DNA of 64,000 bases from Apiospora phragmitis (lineage: Eukaryota > Ascomycota > Sordariomycetes > Amphisphaeriales > Apiosporaceae): assembly GCA_038363925.1 (NCBI GenBank), contig JAQQWL010000004.1, forward strand, positions 2,604,001 to 2,668,000, in the 5' to 3' direction. A program made the translations under genes and the position numbers. Shown here in pieces: positions 45,390 through 56,960 of the stretch (the stretch's first letter is position 1; each line of letters begins with the position of its first letter). The notes under the pieces are model-generated. The model did not search any database. It was not told the origin of the DNA and was given only the letters and a program-made list of their open reading frames with translations.

Positions 45390-46844
45390 ATGTTTTTCAC
45401 ATCGCTCCCGAGAGAGCTCATCTTCCAGATTTTGGCGGATGCCGTCCATAACTGTGGTATCTGACGGGCACAGCGCTTGTGATACGTAAGCAGAGACTGG
45501 GAGGAGGCAGTCTCGCACGTCATTGTCGAGTCCGGGATCCTCACCACCCATCCGAACAGCACAAAATCCGTTCTCTGGCCTCGATACTGCCCTTACAGAG
45601 CGCTTAATGGCAGTATCTTTCTGGAAGATACGGTGCCCATTCGCCTCTATGTCGTCCGTATGGTCGCCGAACGAGTGGTGCGCTACAGTGGTAGCAACTG
45701 CAGCAGCACACCTGCACGTTCAGAAATCGCGACCTTGAGAGACTCCCTGGACACTATCTGTACCATGATACATACACATCTAAGCACAATCGAATATTTT
45801 CAAGGAGAGAATCTACTGGACATCAACATAGCATTACCCAAAACAATCACCCGCAGAATGTAGGAGTATTACGACGAAGTTCTGTTGGTTTCAGCTGCTT
45901 GGCTGAACGAATTAGATCTATTGAAGGAGACTCTACAGTCCACTGAAGGCATTCCTGGCACGCGAGAGTAAGAACCCCCTCCCCTCTCCAAGCCACCGGT
46001 AGACTGTGAGTTCGATGACGGCTAACTGATAGTTTGAATAGAAATCTTCTCCGCTATGCAGTCAGCGCGGCAGCTTACAAAGGCCACAATGAAGCAGTCA
46101 GGTTGCTTCTTGACGCTATCGTGCACCCGAAAATCAAGTCCCAGGTGGTGATGCGCATTGTTCAGTCCGCCAGCAAAGGCAACCAACTGTCGACGCTCGA
46201 AATGGGCCTCAAGCTGGACTACAAATACGACTATAGGCGTCTGGAGTGGGCTCTGCAGAACACCACCAGCCTCCCCATCTTCGAACGACTATATCCGCTG
46301 GCCAGAGAGGTCGGCGCGGCCAAAGCTCGCATTAACATCCTGGGCCTCCCAACAGGGGTTCTCCCGGACCACTTCAAAGAGTTGGCCAGCCTCGGCGCCG
46401 TGCCCGTCCTGGACCACCTCCTCCACCACATGGACGATCTGAGGTTGGTCACCTGGTCCCGACCCTCCTGCGAATACGGGAACGTGCGATACAATCCTCT
46501 ATACCGTGCGGCGCGGAGCGGACGAGCCGAGGCCGTGGCCTACCTCCTGCAAGACCGGAAAAAACGATTTCCTCTTTCCCCCGAGGTCCTTCACGTGGCG
46601 GTGCAGCATGGGAACTTGGACGTCGTGCGGCTTCTGCTAGAACACCCTGCGACGGCGGACTACCCGTTGGCGACGGCATTACTAGAAGCTACTCGTCGGG
46701 AGAACGAAAAGGTCGCCACAATGCTCCTCTCTATGGGTTCCGCCCGGCTCGATGGCTATGATATATTGGCCGCACTAGACGCACGGAAGCACCCCGGGGT
46801 GGGAGTACTTGGAGGCGTACATGGATAAGTTGTTCCTTTATTAG
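45390..46844 (+). pseudogene. F-box-ankyrin paralogue, inactivated by three in-frame stops
   Basis: Exon 1 is 45390-45967 and exon 2 is 46042-46844 (donor GTAAGA, branch GCTAAC, acceptor AATAG), the same intron position as the neighbour at 47288. Exon 1 starts with an F-box (LPRELIFQILADAVHNCG) but has TGA at 45462 and 45480 and TAG at 45861, all in one otherwise uninterrupted frame. The second stop aligns with an Arg in both paralogues, as a CGA-to-TGA change would give. Exon 2 carries ankyrin-like repeats (LLRYAVSAAAYKGHNEAVRL, NPLYRAARSGRAEAVAYLL, EVLHVAVQHGNLDVVRLLL). It has one extra G near 46798, after which WEYLEAYMDKL is restored. Three same-frame nonsense changes are hard to explain by indel-type sequencing error, so I call a pseudogene. 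Confidence 0.75.
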
Positions 46845-47287
46845 AATTTTGGGAAATACGGTGCAGAGCCGCAAGCTTTGTTCGTCCATCCGAATATAGA
46901 ATACAGCTCTCCATACATCGTGATAGAACACAAGAGTCGTGTCTGTGTCGTGTATGATGTCTACTTCAAATGATCAGGACGATTGATGTTTCCAAAGCGC
47001 ACTTGTCTTGACGAGGGCTTCTCATCACTAACTCGCCAAGGCTCTGCCGAAAGGTCGTATGCGACGCGATGTGACTGCCTAGTCATAAGAGGCACAGGTA
47101 CGTACTTCTTTATCCAAAATATATATGCATACCCGTGAATGGCCGAAGATCCAAACAACCACAACGCCTCTAATCCGCTCACATGCGACGACACGAGCCT
47201 GCCCTTTCTCCCATCCACTCCCTCAGGACCGAATACATTCGTCAGCACAGAGTACCCCATGCCAATATACCATCGTCATTCTTCACA
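46845..47287. other. Spacer between tandem F-box-ankyrin copies
   Basis: 443 bp containing the presumed promoter of the downstream copy. An in-frame ATG at 47183 upstream of the chosen start would add 35 residues without F-box character, so I prefer ATG 47288. Confidence 0.5.
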
Positions 47288-48685
47288 ATGCTCCCCAGAG
47301 AGATCATCTACCAGATCCTGCTAGAAGCCGTCCGCGTCCGCGGCACCAAGCGCGCCCAGCGCTTGCGGCTCGTGAATAGGGCCTGGAGAGCAGCGGCAGA
47401 CGAGGCCTTCATCACGCTTGGCGAGTTCGCGCACGACCCAAAGCTCGAATACGAACGTGCCCCCTACTGGTCGGAGTACACCACTCGCACAGCCCTCCTC
47501 CTTCCACCAGAGCCGCATCCCGAAAGTCTCCGCACCATCCGTCAGGCGGCAGAGCGTTTGGCAAGGTATGGCAATCCTGACACATACTCAGACGCCATGC
47601 TCAAGGAATACATGGTGGAGATCTGTAAGATGTCACTGGTACTTGACCATGTGCAAGCATACCACGGGATATATTCGCCGAACGATCCGTGGTGGAGACT
47701 ACTTCGGGACTGGGGGCATGGAGAAAAAGAGAATGTGGACCAGCTTCTTCTGCGCACGGCAGCTTGGACGAACCAGGTGGCACTCTTGAGGGAACTTCTG
47801 TCACACCGGGGTGTCCTTTTGCCAGGTGACCCAAGAGTCGTAAAGGAGTAAGAAACTTGGATCCGCTCCGCTTCACTCGAGAAGAGAGTTTCTAACAGGC
47901 CAGCAGTCGCTATGCCCGCAACTTCGCTCTAGATATGGCCGCTTACAGAGGCAACAATGAGGCGGTCCGTTTGCTCCTCGACTCCTTCGAAGGTACTAAT
48001 AGGGACCCCTACAATTACCATAGGGTGGGAGCGGAAAAGGATGTTCTTAAGTTCGCGAGTATAGGGAACAGCCTGTCCACGATCGAGCTGTTCGTCGGGC
48101 AAGGTCATAAGGAGATCCTCCTGCTTCCCATGGTCTTCATGACAGCTAGCCTGGACATCTTCCAGAAGTTTTACCCGGGCTAGATACTTCATGGACAATG
48201 ATCCGAATGTTGAATATGTCGAATACCTCATGGCATCGATGGCGCGCCGAGGCATCGTGTCGATCCTGGATTACCTATTCCGTCTTCACTTTCCGGACCC
48301 TACCTCCTGGTGCCCCGACAGCCGACCTGAGGGTCCGGCGAAACGTTCGCTACTGTTGGGAGCAGCACAGGGTGGCCAAGCAGAGGCGGTGGGCTTTTTC
48401 CTGGAGAAAGGCTACCCAGTTCGCCCCGGCGTTCTCGTGGCGGGCGTGCGTCATGAAAACCCTGCCCTTGTCCAGCTATTTCTGGAACGGTCCAGCTTCG
48501 AGGTCACCAGCACCGACACGTTGGCCATTGCCGTGCGGAAGGAGGACGACAAGGTGCTCAGGATGCTCCTCGACCTGGGCCCGGCTCGGCTGGATTTTGG
48601 TCGCAAAGAAGGCTTGGTCACGTATGCCCGAAGGCAGGGGCTGGAGTCGATGGAGAAGCTACTTCTTGAACATTGGGTGGAGTGA
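47288..48685 (+). CDS. F-box-ankyrin protein, tandem paralogue; one frame break
   Basis: Probably a substrate adaptor of an SCF ubiquitin ligase (inference from F-box plus repeat architecture). Exon 1 (47288-47847) begins MLPREIIYQILLEAVRVRG, an F-box start, then KRAQRLRLVNRAWRAA. The next exon starts at 47904 or 47907. The acceptor is a CAGCAG doublet, so two forms differing by one Ser are possible. Ankyrin-like repeats follow: LDMAAYRGNNEAVRLLLDSF, SLLLGAAQGGQAEAVGFFLE and VLVAGVRHENPALVQLFLE. One surplus base near 48179, in CCCGGGC, cuts the frame at FYPG and is resumed as RYFMDNDPNVEYVEYL. After correction the gene is full length and free of nonsense codons, unlike its upstream neighbour. 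It is the likely functional member of the trio. Confidence 0.7.
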
Positions 48686-49146
48686 TTCCTACATACCTTA
48701 GGAAACAGATCATGCAGCTCGTTTCTTGTGCTTTCGTAGTCGAGAATACGCTGTCGCACCTCCCGGGTTTAACCCCCCTTTCCCACCTAAATTAAAGTAG
48801 GCATCGCGCGACCAGACACCCTTATTAGCTCTACTTGTACTTGTATCAATATACCTACTTATTAGCTTCCGACCGCCTTATAGACCCACGACCAGGTTTG
48901 AATGTACTAATCTTGGATAAACCCCGTGTAGCGATGGAATCATGCCACGCTGTCGCATGCTGTCGGGATCTAAATAGAAACGGCCGCTGTCTTATCTAAT
49001 GTAGCTATCGATAAGAGACCAGATGCGTTGGAGGTACCTTTTCTAATGCACAAGCCCCCCTCACCCATGCTTCCCGGCATCGTTCGTTATTCAAGTTGGA
49101 TCAATTCAATCCCATCATTCTCTGGTACCAGTTTATCGTACATGAA
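48686..49146. other. Intergenic region, no gene seen
   Basis: TA-rich near 48830-48870. Presumed 3' flank of the F-box-ankyrin gene and promoter of the next F-box gene. Confidence 0.5.
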
Positions 49147-50423
49147 ATGCTGGATCAATCAAGTATCGAACTCGTCGAGCTCATTCTCCATTCACTCGAT
49201 AACTTTCAGCTTCCTCACGTTCCGTTGTGTCTCCCGCCGGTTGTGTCGAGCAACATACGACTTGTTCGCACAAAGATGGTTTGCCGTTCTGACCACGGAC
49301 TTCACGCCGCGTAGTCTGCGTCGGCTTTTTCACATTTCCCAGAACCACGAGATAGCATCGCGCGTTCGCTGTCTACGCATAGCTGATTACGACAGGCCCC
49401 CCTTCCCAGCCGCTCTCAAATCAGGTCTACACGATGATGAATCGGACAGCATCGGGCAGCCATGCCCACGCTGCGAGAGCAGCTGTCTTGACCTCAATTC
49501 GCGGCAGGCTAACGAACCGAGAGAGATGCTGCTCCGTTTCGCCCACTGCACCGAAATCTGCATAACCGATGGCTTCGAGGAGGAACCTTGGTCCCAGTTT
49601 GCGCCCCACAGGCTGAACCCCGTTGACCTATGCTAGCTCATGCTCTCTCTGCTCCCCCAAGACGGGAGGCTTCAAGTTCAGCGATTTGATGTGCAATTCG
49701 AGAGGAGCCCTGTCGAGAAAGATAATAACTGGCCTCCCAGCCCAGAGCTATCCACTCTCCTGAGCCAGTCTTCGGTGGGCATCCCACCTCCGGCAGCTGA
49801 GCATTAGCTGGGGATTCAGGGAAACTCTGATCGACGTCATGATACCGTTGATCACATCCGCCGTCCAGCTGAAGTCGCTGACCCTTCGCCACCCTGGCTA
49901 TAGCGACGTGGACGCCTTCTTCACCCAGCTAGCCTGTGCGCCGCAGCTGCCGGCTCTGTCCGAACTCAAGTTCGCCGGCTGTAATCGAGTCGCGCCCGCT
50001 ACCCTCCTTAGGTTCATCGCACGCTTCCAAGCCACGCTCGAATCACTATGGATAGAAAACGTCACGGTGGCCGAGGGCAAAATCGGCGACGTCCTGAACC
50101 AGCTTGCCACGTTGGACTTGCCGGCTCTGAGATGCGTTACCGTGGCAGATTGCTTCCGGGTCTTCTTCTGTCCACTCATTTTCAAGCAACCTGTCATGGA
50201 GCAGTGCGGCGACGGATTCGAGTTCACCTTGAGAAGTTCCCGAAGAAAGAGCCGGGTCAACGGTGTCCGCTATCGCGGCCACGGCGACGACATAAGACTC
50301 GCTTTATCGGCACTTGGGGACAGTTCTTACAAACTACAGTCTGGAGGCTCGGAACCGGACACACCGGATATGTATTTTCCTGCTGGAATGCAGACAGGGC
50401 GTGTGGTGCGGGAATTCGCATGA
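49147..50423 (+). CDS. F-box protein with leucine-rich C-terminal part; broken frame
   Basis: From ATG 49147: MLDQSSIELVELILHSLDNFQ, then after a one-base shift near 49225 FRCVSRRLCRATYDLFAQRWF, giving the F-box and its following helix. A middle section rich in Cys/Pro/Ser (GQPCPRCESSCLDL) leads to a TAG at 49634. The C-terminal half resumes in another frame at LSISWGFRETLIDVMIPLI with leucine-rich-repeat-like lines (LKSLTLRHPGYSDVDAFF, ALSELKFAGCNRVAP, LRCVTVADCFRVFFC) and stops at 50423. At least two shifts, or one shift plus a true stop, separate the halves, and I could not decide the frame of 49634-49800. It is either a functional F-box-LRR gene with sequencing errors or a decaying one. 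It is not a close copy of the F-box-ankyrin trio. Confidence 0.6.
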
Positions 50424-50589
50424 TGCTGGGATCAGGGATTTATGAGTTCAAATCAAGCAAAAAGGGATGACCCTGAAATTCTTCGCCTTAAGCCAACGAC
50501 CGTGCGCTGAGCAAATACCCCACAGGCTCTTTGCTATGTAAGTGGAAGTCTATTCAAGGCAGGCAATCGTGCCAAATTCAGAGGTACGT

Positions 50590-52504
50590 TCATCGAAGGA
50601 ATAGCCGAAGTGACTCTTGTGCCAGGATATCGTCCACGACGTTGTTGCTCAACCCGTTTCCTTCTACTAGCTCTGGAAAACAAGCGAAGCCGGCTACTTT
50701 GTGTGGACCTAATCGAGGTCTTTCAACAATAGCAGATGATGATGATGATGATGATGAATCCCCCTTCCACTCGCGTAAGATGACCGGCCTCATCAGAGAC
50801 GGCAGAAGAGCGCCTAGGTCGCCGTTCATGGTACGAGGAGGGCATAGGCCGATGTACCCCCGCTCCGTCACCACGAGCTTCTGGCCCGCCAGCTCGCTGG
50901 TCCAGAAAAGAACTTGTTTCAGCAGTGGATCATACGGGTCCAGGTCCAGGTTATGATGCTTATCCGAGCCCCTTCCGCTGAAGTGAGCGTGCAGCTTCCT
51001 GTAAATAGTCACGAGCCCGTCGGTCGTATAATCTTGCCCCTCGATGCTCGTGCTCGATTACGTACGCGGCGGTCTCCTGGAAGATCTGCCTCGGGTGCTT
51101 GTGGTAATCCGGGGGATGAAGCTGCTGGACCTTCGGTGGTGCCATTCCGTACAAGGCGTACATTTTATCTCGAGTATTATAACACTGGCGGTTGCGGGAA
51201 TCCATGAGCAAGTTCCAGCAAAGGAAAAGGGGTCCCTTTCAACGGTTTCCGCAGATTTGCAAAACTAACGAAGGGGTTCACGAAGACCAAAGGCGCCATA
51301 GCCGCGGCTTTGACGGCATATCCCCAAACCGAGGTCATGGCCGGGTCCGCTCGCTGGGGGGCTGATTCGGGATCCGGCATGGATGGTCCTAGTTTGGAGC
51401 CAAAGGTTCTGACTTCGGAGAGCACTTGGACCAGCCCTTCCTCGCCGCGTTTGAGACTTTCCACAAACTCATCGACCCCTTTCTGTACCAGTAGTCTCTG
51501 GCGGAGATCACCGTTCTCGTGTAGCAGATGTCGCAGCAATAAGTCATGTGCATCTGGGTCATCGCCAACGAGACATTGATGGACGTCGTCTAAACTCATC
51601 CGGCCCGGGCTTGTTTGTTCCGGGTCTATAGTAGGGGCTGGTAGCCCGCCCGTCCTATTAGACTTACATAATGACAACAGCTTTGGCCAATCCTCCGGCA
51701 CCTGCTTGGCTTGGGCTAGGAACGCGTTGAGGACAGGCGTATCGGCTTGGTCTGGCAGGTGTGGTGCGGAGAACGAATGTGGCCCGCACATGCAGATTGG
51801 ATCGATAGTTGGTAGCCTGTAATATTCCTGAAGAGTCCACATGCCTTTCCAGTAAGCCATCTTCTTGAACTGGCCAAGTCCTTTGAGGACCTGGGCCAAC
51901 TCAGCAGTGGGCAAGAGTAGAAGTTCCTGCGCTGCATTTGCCCCCTCCGCATTGTGTTCTGGGGCGGCTGACCTGGACAAGGATGACAAAGACGACGACG
52001 ACTCATGAGGAAACACCGCCGACCCGTTGATGCGGATGTTGTTGCGTCGATGTATTCCTGTGCCCAGAGGATGGCAGCCTCCATCGGCTCGGTTGGCTCG
52101 CCCAGCCATGCCAGCACGTACCGGGCCGAACGATACAGTCGCGCCATCAAGGGTATCTGGGCACTCTTTTCCGCCGTGTTGTCCTGGTCTATGCATACAG
52201 CATCCACCCACAAGACTCGCGCTCGTGCTCGTGCTTGCGAGGACGATGACGGCAGGGGACGTAGACGGCGAAGCGCGGCTACCAGGTTGTCCGTGACGGG
52301 CATGGTTTCGCCCCCAACGCAGACGGGCTCGCGGAGGGAGAGATCACCCCACAAATACGACAAGGCTTCGAAGTCGGTGGTTTCGTCGAGGGAGACGACT
52401 TCCAGCGAGCACCGGATCTCCGCGTCGAAGTCAGGGGCTGACAAGAGCGTGAAGAGTCGGATTTCGGACCGGACGGGGTCTAGAGGCTCGTACTTGGGAC
52501 CCAT
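50590..52504 (-). CDS. HET (heterokaryon incompatibility) domain protein; several breaks
   Basis: Start ATG 52504 (MGPKYEPLDPVRSEIRLFTL). HET-domain blocks: FEALSYLWGDLSLREPVCVGG; NLVAALRRLR; RVLWVDAVCIDQDNTAEKS; LMARLYRSARYVLAWLGE; then after a shift near 52020 KMAYWKGMWTLQEYYRL, matching the WTLQE block of the family. The C-terminal half, through shifts near 51205 and 51035, has NTRDKMYALYGMAPP and LVVTERGYIGLCPP, both usual in long HET proteins, and ends at 50590. A (TCA)n tract near 50735-50757 encodes a Ser run. An upstream in-frame hydrophobic stretch (VFLHFLLVSTLYIIACYL) precedes the chosen start but has no good ATG context. HET proteins trigger cell death when different strains fuse. 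The partner gene is unknown. Many HET genes are polymorphic or silent. Confidence 0.85.
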
Positions 52505-53425
52505 GGCTTCATTAATAAAAGCGTTTTCGATGGCATACAGATAGCAAGCGATGATGTATAAAGTGCTAACTAGAAGGAAATGAAGGAAAACTACAAGAGG
52601 GAATACCCTTCCGGTGCTACATATAGACAAACGAAACTGGTTTCTAAGCAGGAGATCCCTGTTAGAGTGCTCTGCCTCACAGTAATTCCTGCAGGAAACG
52701 GAACCAAAAGCAGAAGGGGGCTTAATTACTGCTAAAGATTAAGTAGGCATGACGATAGGAAAAAAAAAACAGATCAGGCATGACTGACCTAGAATCAACC
52801 CATTGAGCTTCTTTCAACCCCGCACGAGGCGTATGGGATATCACATCACGTGTACTCTACATAAACCAGCCACTTGGGGGCCAAGAAGTAGTATATCGGT
52901 CTGTACGTGCTCGTTGGTATCGGCCGTGCATTTGCCCTATGGCTCGCTCCTTTGTTTACAAGAGGTTGAACATACGTATTCAGGAAACGGAAACTTGTGA
53001 TTGAAAGGCGGTAAGTAGACCCTAGAATACCAGGAGCAGCAACAATAATGTCTCTACTATATATTGTATTTATCAGGCATCTCTGGAGGGGGTGTAGCAC
53101 AAAATGTGTGGTACCCCTAAGAAGGTTTTGAGCCCCGATATGCGCCGCCTCTGTGTCGTGTCGGAATTAGGCAACAATAGCATTGTATATAATTCAAGTT
53201 TATACCTTCACCCTCAGGATTAGTCACCTTGGTTTCGTGCGGTCAGAGGTCAACGTTGGGTTCAGGGCCCTGTATTCCGAAAAAGTCCAGTTACGTTAAA
53301 TAAGGAATGTCGCCGAAAGCATCCCCCACCCATGCCAACAAAGAGATATCTTGAGTAAAGGTAAATGTTTTGTTTGTTACTAAGAGATCCTTCACATAGC
53401 TACACCCACTATATTACTGCAGTGA
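52505..53425. other. Intergenic region, no gene seen
   Basis: AT-rich, with an A run near 52760-52770 and several TATA-like stretches (52800-53060). No protein-like ORF. It holds the upstream region of the HET gene. Confidence 0.5.
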
Positions 53426-54012
53426 ATGTATGATTTATATATAGTATCCCATCTTTCAAGATCTCCCAAAAACAGCGATGCAGTAGATACAACGCGAATA
53501 ACACAGAACCAAGATAGTATGGTACAACCCCATTTGGAACGCATAAAGAGTGTTTCCAGCTTCGGGATCGAAGCCATCACCGCACTGAAGCTCCATTTGG
53601 TAAGTACGGCTTCGTTCTCCAAGACTATACCTACCGCCATTTGCCATCCTGGGCGCTAATATAGCAAACCACTAGCTATCAGAAGAACGGGTGATAAAAG
53701 AACCTGAACGTCAAGCGCAACGTGCAAAATAACGTACTGAGCACCACCTCATCTTCAATAATGGAACGTAACGAGTGTAAAGAGAATGAAGTGGGAACGG
53801 AGACGGCTACCTCCACGCCCCGAGAATATCTCCACCATGATGATGATATGGTGGTCCAGTACTTCGCTGATACTGTTGTTGCTGAGGACGACATAATCAA
53901 TGTACATACCCGCGGGAGCCTGAAGGCATACGCAGTGGAGGCCCTGAAGTATCTGGAAGTGGGTGATGTACTATTGCTGAGGAGACAAGTAAGAGAAGCC
54001 CTAGATTACTGA
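53426..54012 (+). CDS. Hypothetical small acidic protein (tentative two-exon model)
   Basis: Exon 1 from ATG 53426 ends FGIEAITALKLHL before a good GTAAGT donor at 53600. The best acceptor, CACTAG near 53676, continues in phase as LSEERVIKEPERQAQR. A one-base shift near 53720 then leads into MERNECKENEVGTETATS, HHDDDMVVQYFADTVV, and a helical end VEALKYLEVGDVLLLRRQVREAL with stop at 54012. The second half alone (from ATG 53722 or 53761) is protein-like and acidic. No known domain, signal or membrane segment. It could also be two unrelated short ORFs. The model depends on one assumed indel, as seen in many genes of this window. Confidence 0.35.
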
Positions 54013-54259
54013 AAAATACCAATATATAAAGATGCCTGTATATATACACAATATCTCCCTAATGGCACCTCGCGATGCATACGTACAATCTGACCCTCAT
54101 TTCTTTTTCTCCCGCAAAGCGCCACTTGTAACCTGATGAATGCATATCAGGGATAGGTGCTGCCCATGATATCTAACCCCCCTTTTCCGAAAAGGCAACA
54201 GCCGCCTTTTTTTCCGCTCCCTCTCTCTTTCTTTTCTTTCTTCTCCTTCTCACACCTAC

Positions 54260-55884
54260 CTACCTCACCACCGGCGTCAAATAAACCTGCAGCGGCGGCT
54301 TGTCCCACAACGCAAACGCCTTCTGCCCCGTCAGCCACCCGCGGCTCTCGTCCGCGATGCGCATGTCGAAGTTGTACACGATCTTGGCCAGGATGAGCCG
54401 CATTTCGGCGTACGCGAGGTTCTTGCCGATGCAGTTGCGCGGGCCCAGGCTGAACGGCTGCATCGCATCGAGCACGTCCCCCGCGAACCGGGGGTCGCCC
54501 AGGAACCGCTCCGGGTGGAACCCCATCGGGTCCGTCCACAGCGCCGGGTCGTGCGACGCGGCGTAGTGCCACACGGCGACCCGCGTCCCCGCGGGCACGG
54601 CGTGGCCCGCGACGGTGGCGCCGCCCGCCGGCACCAGGCGCGGCAGGCCGATGACGACGGGCGGGTACCGCCGCAGCGACTCGTTGAGGCAGGCAAGCAT
54701 GTAGGCCAGCGAGCCGACGGAGCCGAGCGTGATCTCGGCGTCGTCGGCGAACGTCGCGCGGACCTCGCGCGTCAGCCGCGCGAGGGCGTCCGGGTTCGTC
54801 AGCAACAAGAACGTGGCGCCGCTGAGCAGCGTCGCCGTCGTCTCGGACCCGGCCACGATCAGCAGGCTCGCGTTCATCTGGAGCGACGGCAGGTCCAGCC
54901 CCAGCTCGTCCTGCTTGCGCAGCAGGCCCTCGAGGAAGTCCGGGCGCGCCTCCGCCCCGAGCTCCATGCGCTGCAGCAGCTTCTCGCGCGTCAGCTTCTG
55001 GTGCTCGTCGCGGCTGTGCATGCCGCCGTAGCGGCTGAGGGCCTGGACGAGCGCGCTGCCGCCGACGCTCATGAGCGCGCTGACGACGCCGCCGAAGCGG
55101 ATCGTCTCGGTGATGCGGCGGACCCAGGGGTGGTAGCTGCCGCTCTTGAGGCAGCCGAAGGGGCTGCCGAAGCCGAGGTCGCCGATGACGTCGAAGGTGC
55201 ACCAGTTGAGCCACTCGCGCATGTCGACCGCCTGGGGGGGCTGGTTATTATGACCATCGGCCGGGCCGGAGCAGTTCTCCCGCAGCCGGCGGATGAGCAG
55301 GTCGACGTAGCCGCCGATGATGGGCTCCTGCGCCCGCATGCTGCGCTCGCTGAAGCCGTGGGCGAGCTGGCGGCGCAGCGCGCCGTGGAACTCGCGCGAC
55401 TGGGCCGAGACGATATTCTCGGGCATGGCCGGGATGGGGCGGTAGAACTGCGCGTCCTTGGGGAACTCGGGCTCGCTCGGGGCGCGGTGGCCGTAGATGT
55501 CTCTCCAGGCCTGGGGGTCGGTGAAGGCGAGCTCATCCGGGGCGATGCGCACGACGGCGCCGTACGCGCGGTGCAGGTCCGCGACTTGGAGGCCCAGCCG
55601 GCCCGTCGCGATGGAGTACGCGCGGGGCAGGTTGGAGGCGCGGTGGAGCAGGGGCCCCGGGAAGGCGCGCAGGGGGTGCAGGAACAGGTTGTACGCGAGC
55701 CAGGCGGCATAGTAGGCGATTCCCTGATCCGGAAGGTTAGCATGGCGTTGATTGGGCGCCGGGAAGTCGGGCAGATCTGGATGAAGATGGGGCGGAATTT
55801 CAATTCAAGGTGCTGACGTACCGAGACAACGGCGAGCAGTGCCAGATTGGGAAAGCCAAGACCAGATACATGTAGATCTACCAT
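54260..55884 (-). CDS. Cytochrome P450 monooxygenase
   Basis: A haem-thiolate monooxygenase anchored in the ER. Exons 55884-55822 and 55723-54260 (donor GTACGT, branch GCTAAC, acceptor ATCAG) give 508 residues with no break. The N-terminus has a hydrophobic anchor (NLALLAVVS joined to GIAYYAAWLAYNLFLHPL) and the proline-rich hinge FPGPLLHRAS. YGAVVRIAPDELAFTDPQAW and the I-helix LLIVAGSETTATLL follow. The K-helix ESLRRYPP gives ExxR. Then come HPERFLGDPRF and the haem loop FSLGPRNCIGKNLAYAE with the Cys ligand. The overall pattern resembles the fungal CYP group that includes isotrichodermin C-15 hydroxylase-like and benzoate-type enzymes, but the substrate cannot be inferred. It lies downstream of, and on the same strand as, the membrane exporter at 57-61 kb. 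No polyketide or terpene synthase is present in the window. Confidence 0.96.
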
Positions 55885-56960
55885 GCTGACGACTGTCTCT
55901 GGGCGGCTAATGATTCAGGAACAGTACTAGTAGCGACTTAATATTGAACTCCTCTAAGCAGCGAGTATATCATCTTCGGACGATACAAAATACTGCATGA
56001 GTCCAGGATGGGTTCGGATAAAGAAAAGGGAAGACATGCGTGTCTATTTAACTCCAAAGACCAATGCATCGAGGGGCCCTGGCGTCACAGAACCAAGGGG
56101 TGGTCTTGGCGATAGGGCAATGCCAGGAGCGGATATCGAGGCCATGCGAGCGAATCCCTACATCACCGGCTTTACTTCTTCCAGTATAGGCTTGCGCGAC
56201 GGTGTAGATTGCGGCCAATCGAAGTGACGGCACTAACCCTCTACTCATCGAGCCGAGCCCTCGTTGTCAGGGGGGGCGATAGGGTTTTATGTTGATCCCC
56301 CGCGATCTATCTCGCCGCGACCTCCGGCTGCTCGCGTTCCGTTGCTGGCTAAGCATAAAACGATGCATGGCCAGATAGCCTTACCCACACCCGATCCGGC
56401 ATCAAGTTCCCATTGGAAGAAACTGCCTGTTGCCGGCTTCCGTTATGCTAGCTGGCTAGCGCAGAATAAAGGACGTCTCCTCATCCTGCATAAATCTTGA
56501 CCGGTGCTGTGTATTTCCGAGATTGGGTTGGGCATCTCCATGAAAATAGTACGGAGTACGGATATCCATCCACAGACTGTTGTGCTTCCATACTATGTAT
56601 GACACCATGCTAACCTACCGGACACGGAGTTCGGGGTCTCCTTTCGTTCCCGAAACCTGTCCCAGTAGTACAATATCTCCACGAACGCATAAACATGAGA
56701 CAAGCCCGGCGCGGGGATTGGGCATGATTGGTGATGAGCTCTGAACTGACCTGTCGATTTCCATTTCTTTTAGGCCAACCGACATAGATTGGGGGCTTGG
56801 AGCGCTTTTCGTACCTTGGCGTTTCGGTGATTCGCTCGCACAGTGCCACGAGGAAAGGGAACGTCCAGAGCAGCGAAGCCACCGTGTCACTGGTACCAAA
56901 CACTCGGGCAAAGCCGTCATGGCTCGTATGATGTATCAACAGCTAGATAGACATCTACAA
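55885..56960. other. Intergenic region, no gene seen
   Basis: Promoter region of the P450 gene and 3' flank of the exporter gene. Short ORFs only. No repeat or RNA gene is recognised. Confidence 0.55.

Noticed and set aside
53392..53640. Minus-strand ORF of 82 codons
   Set aside because: The opposite strand has a good splice donor and a more protein-like continuation. This frame shows no features.
54515..55816. Open frame of 433 codons on the plus strand
   Set aside because: It is the complement of the intact P450 gene. GC-rich third positions leave few stops in the antisense frame, and its translation is low-complexity Arg/Ala/Gly.
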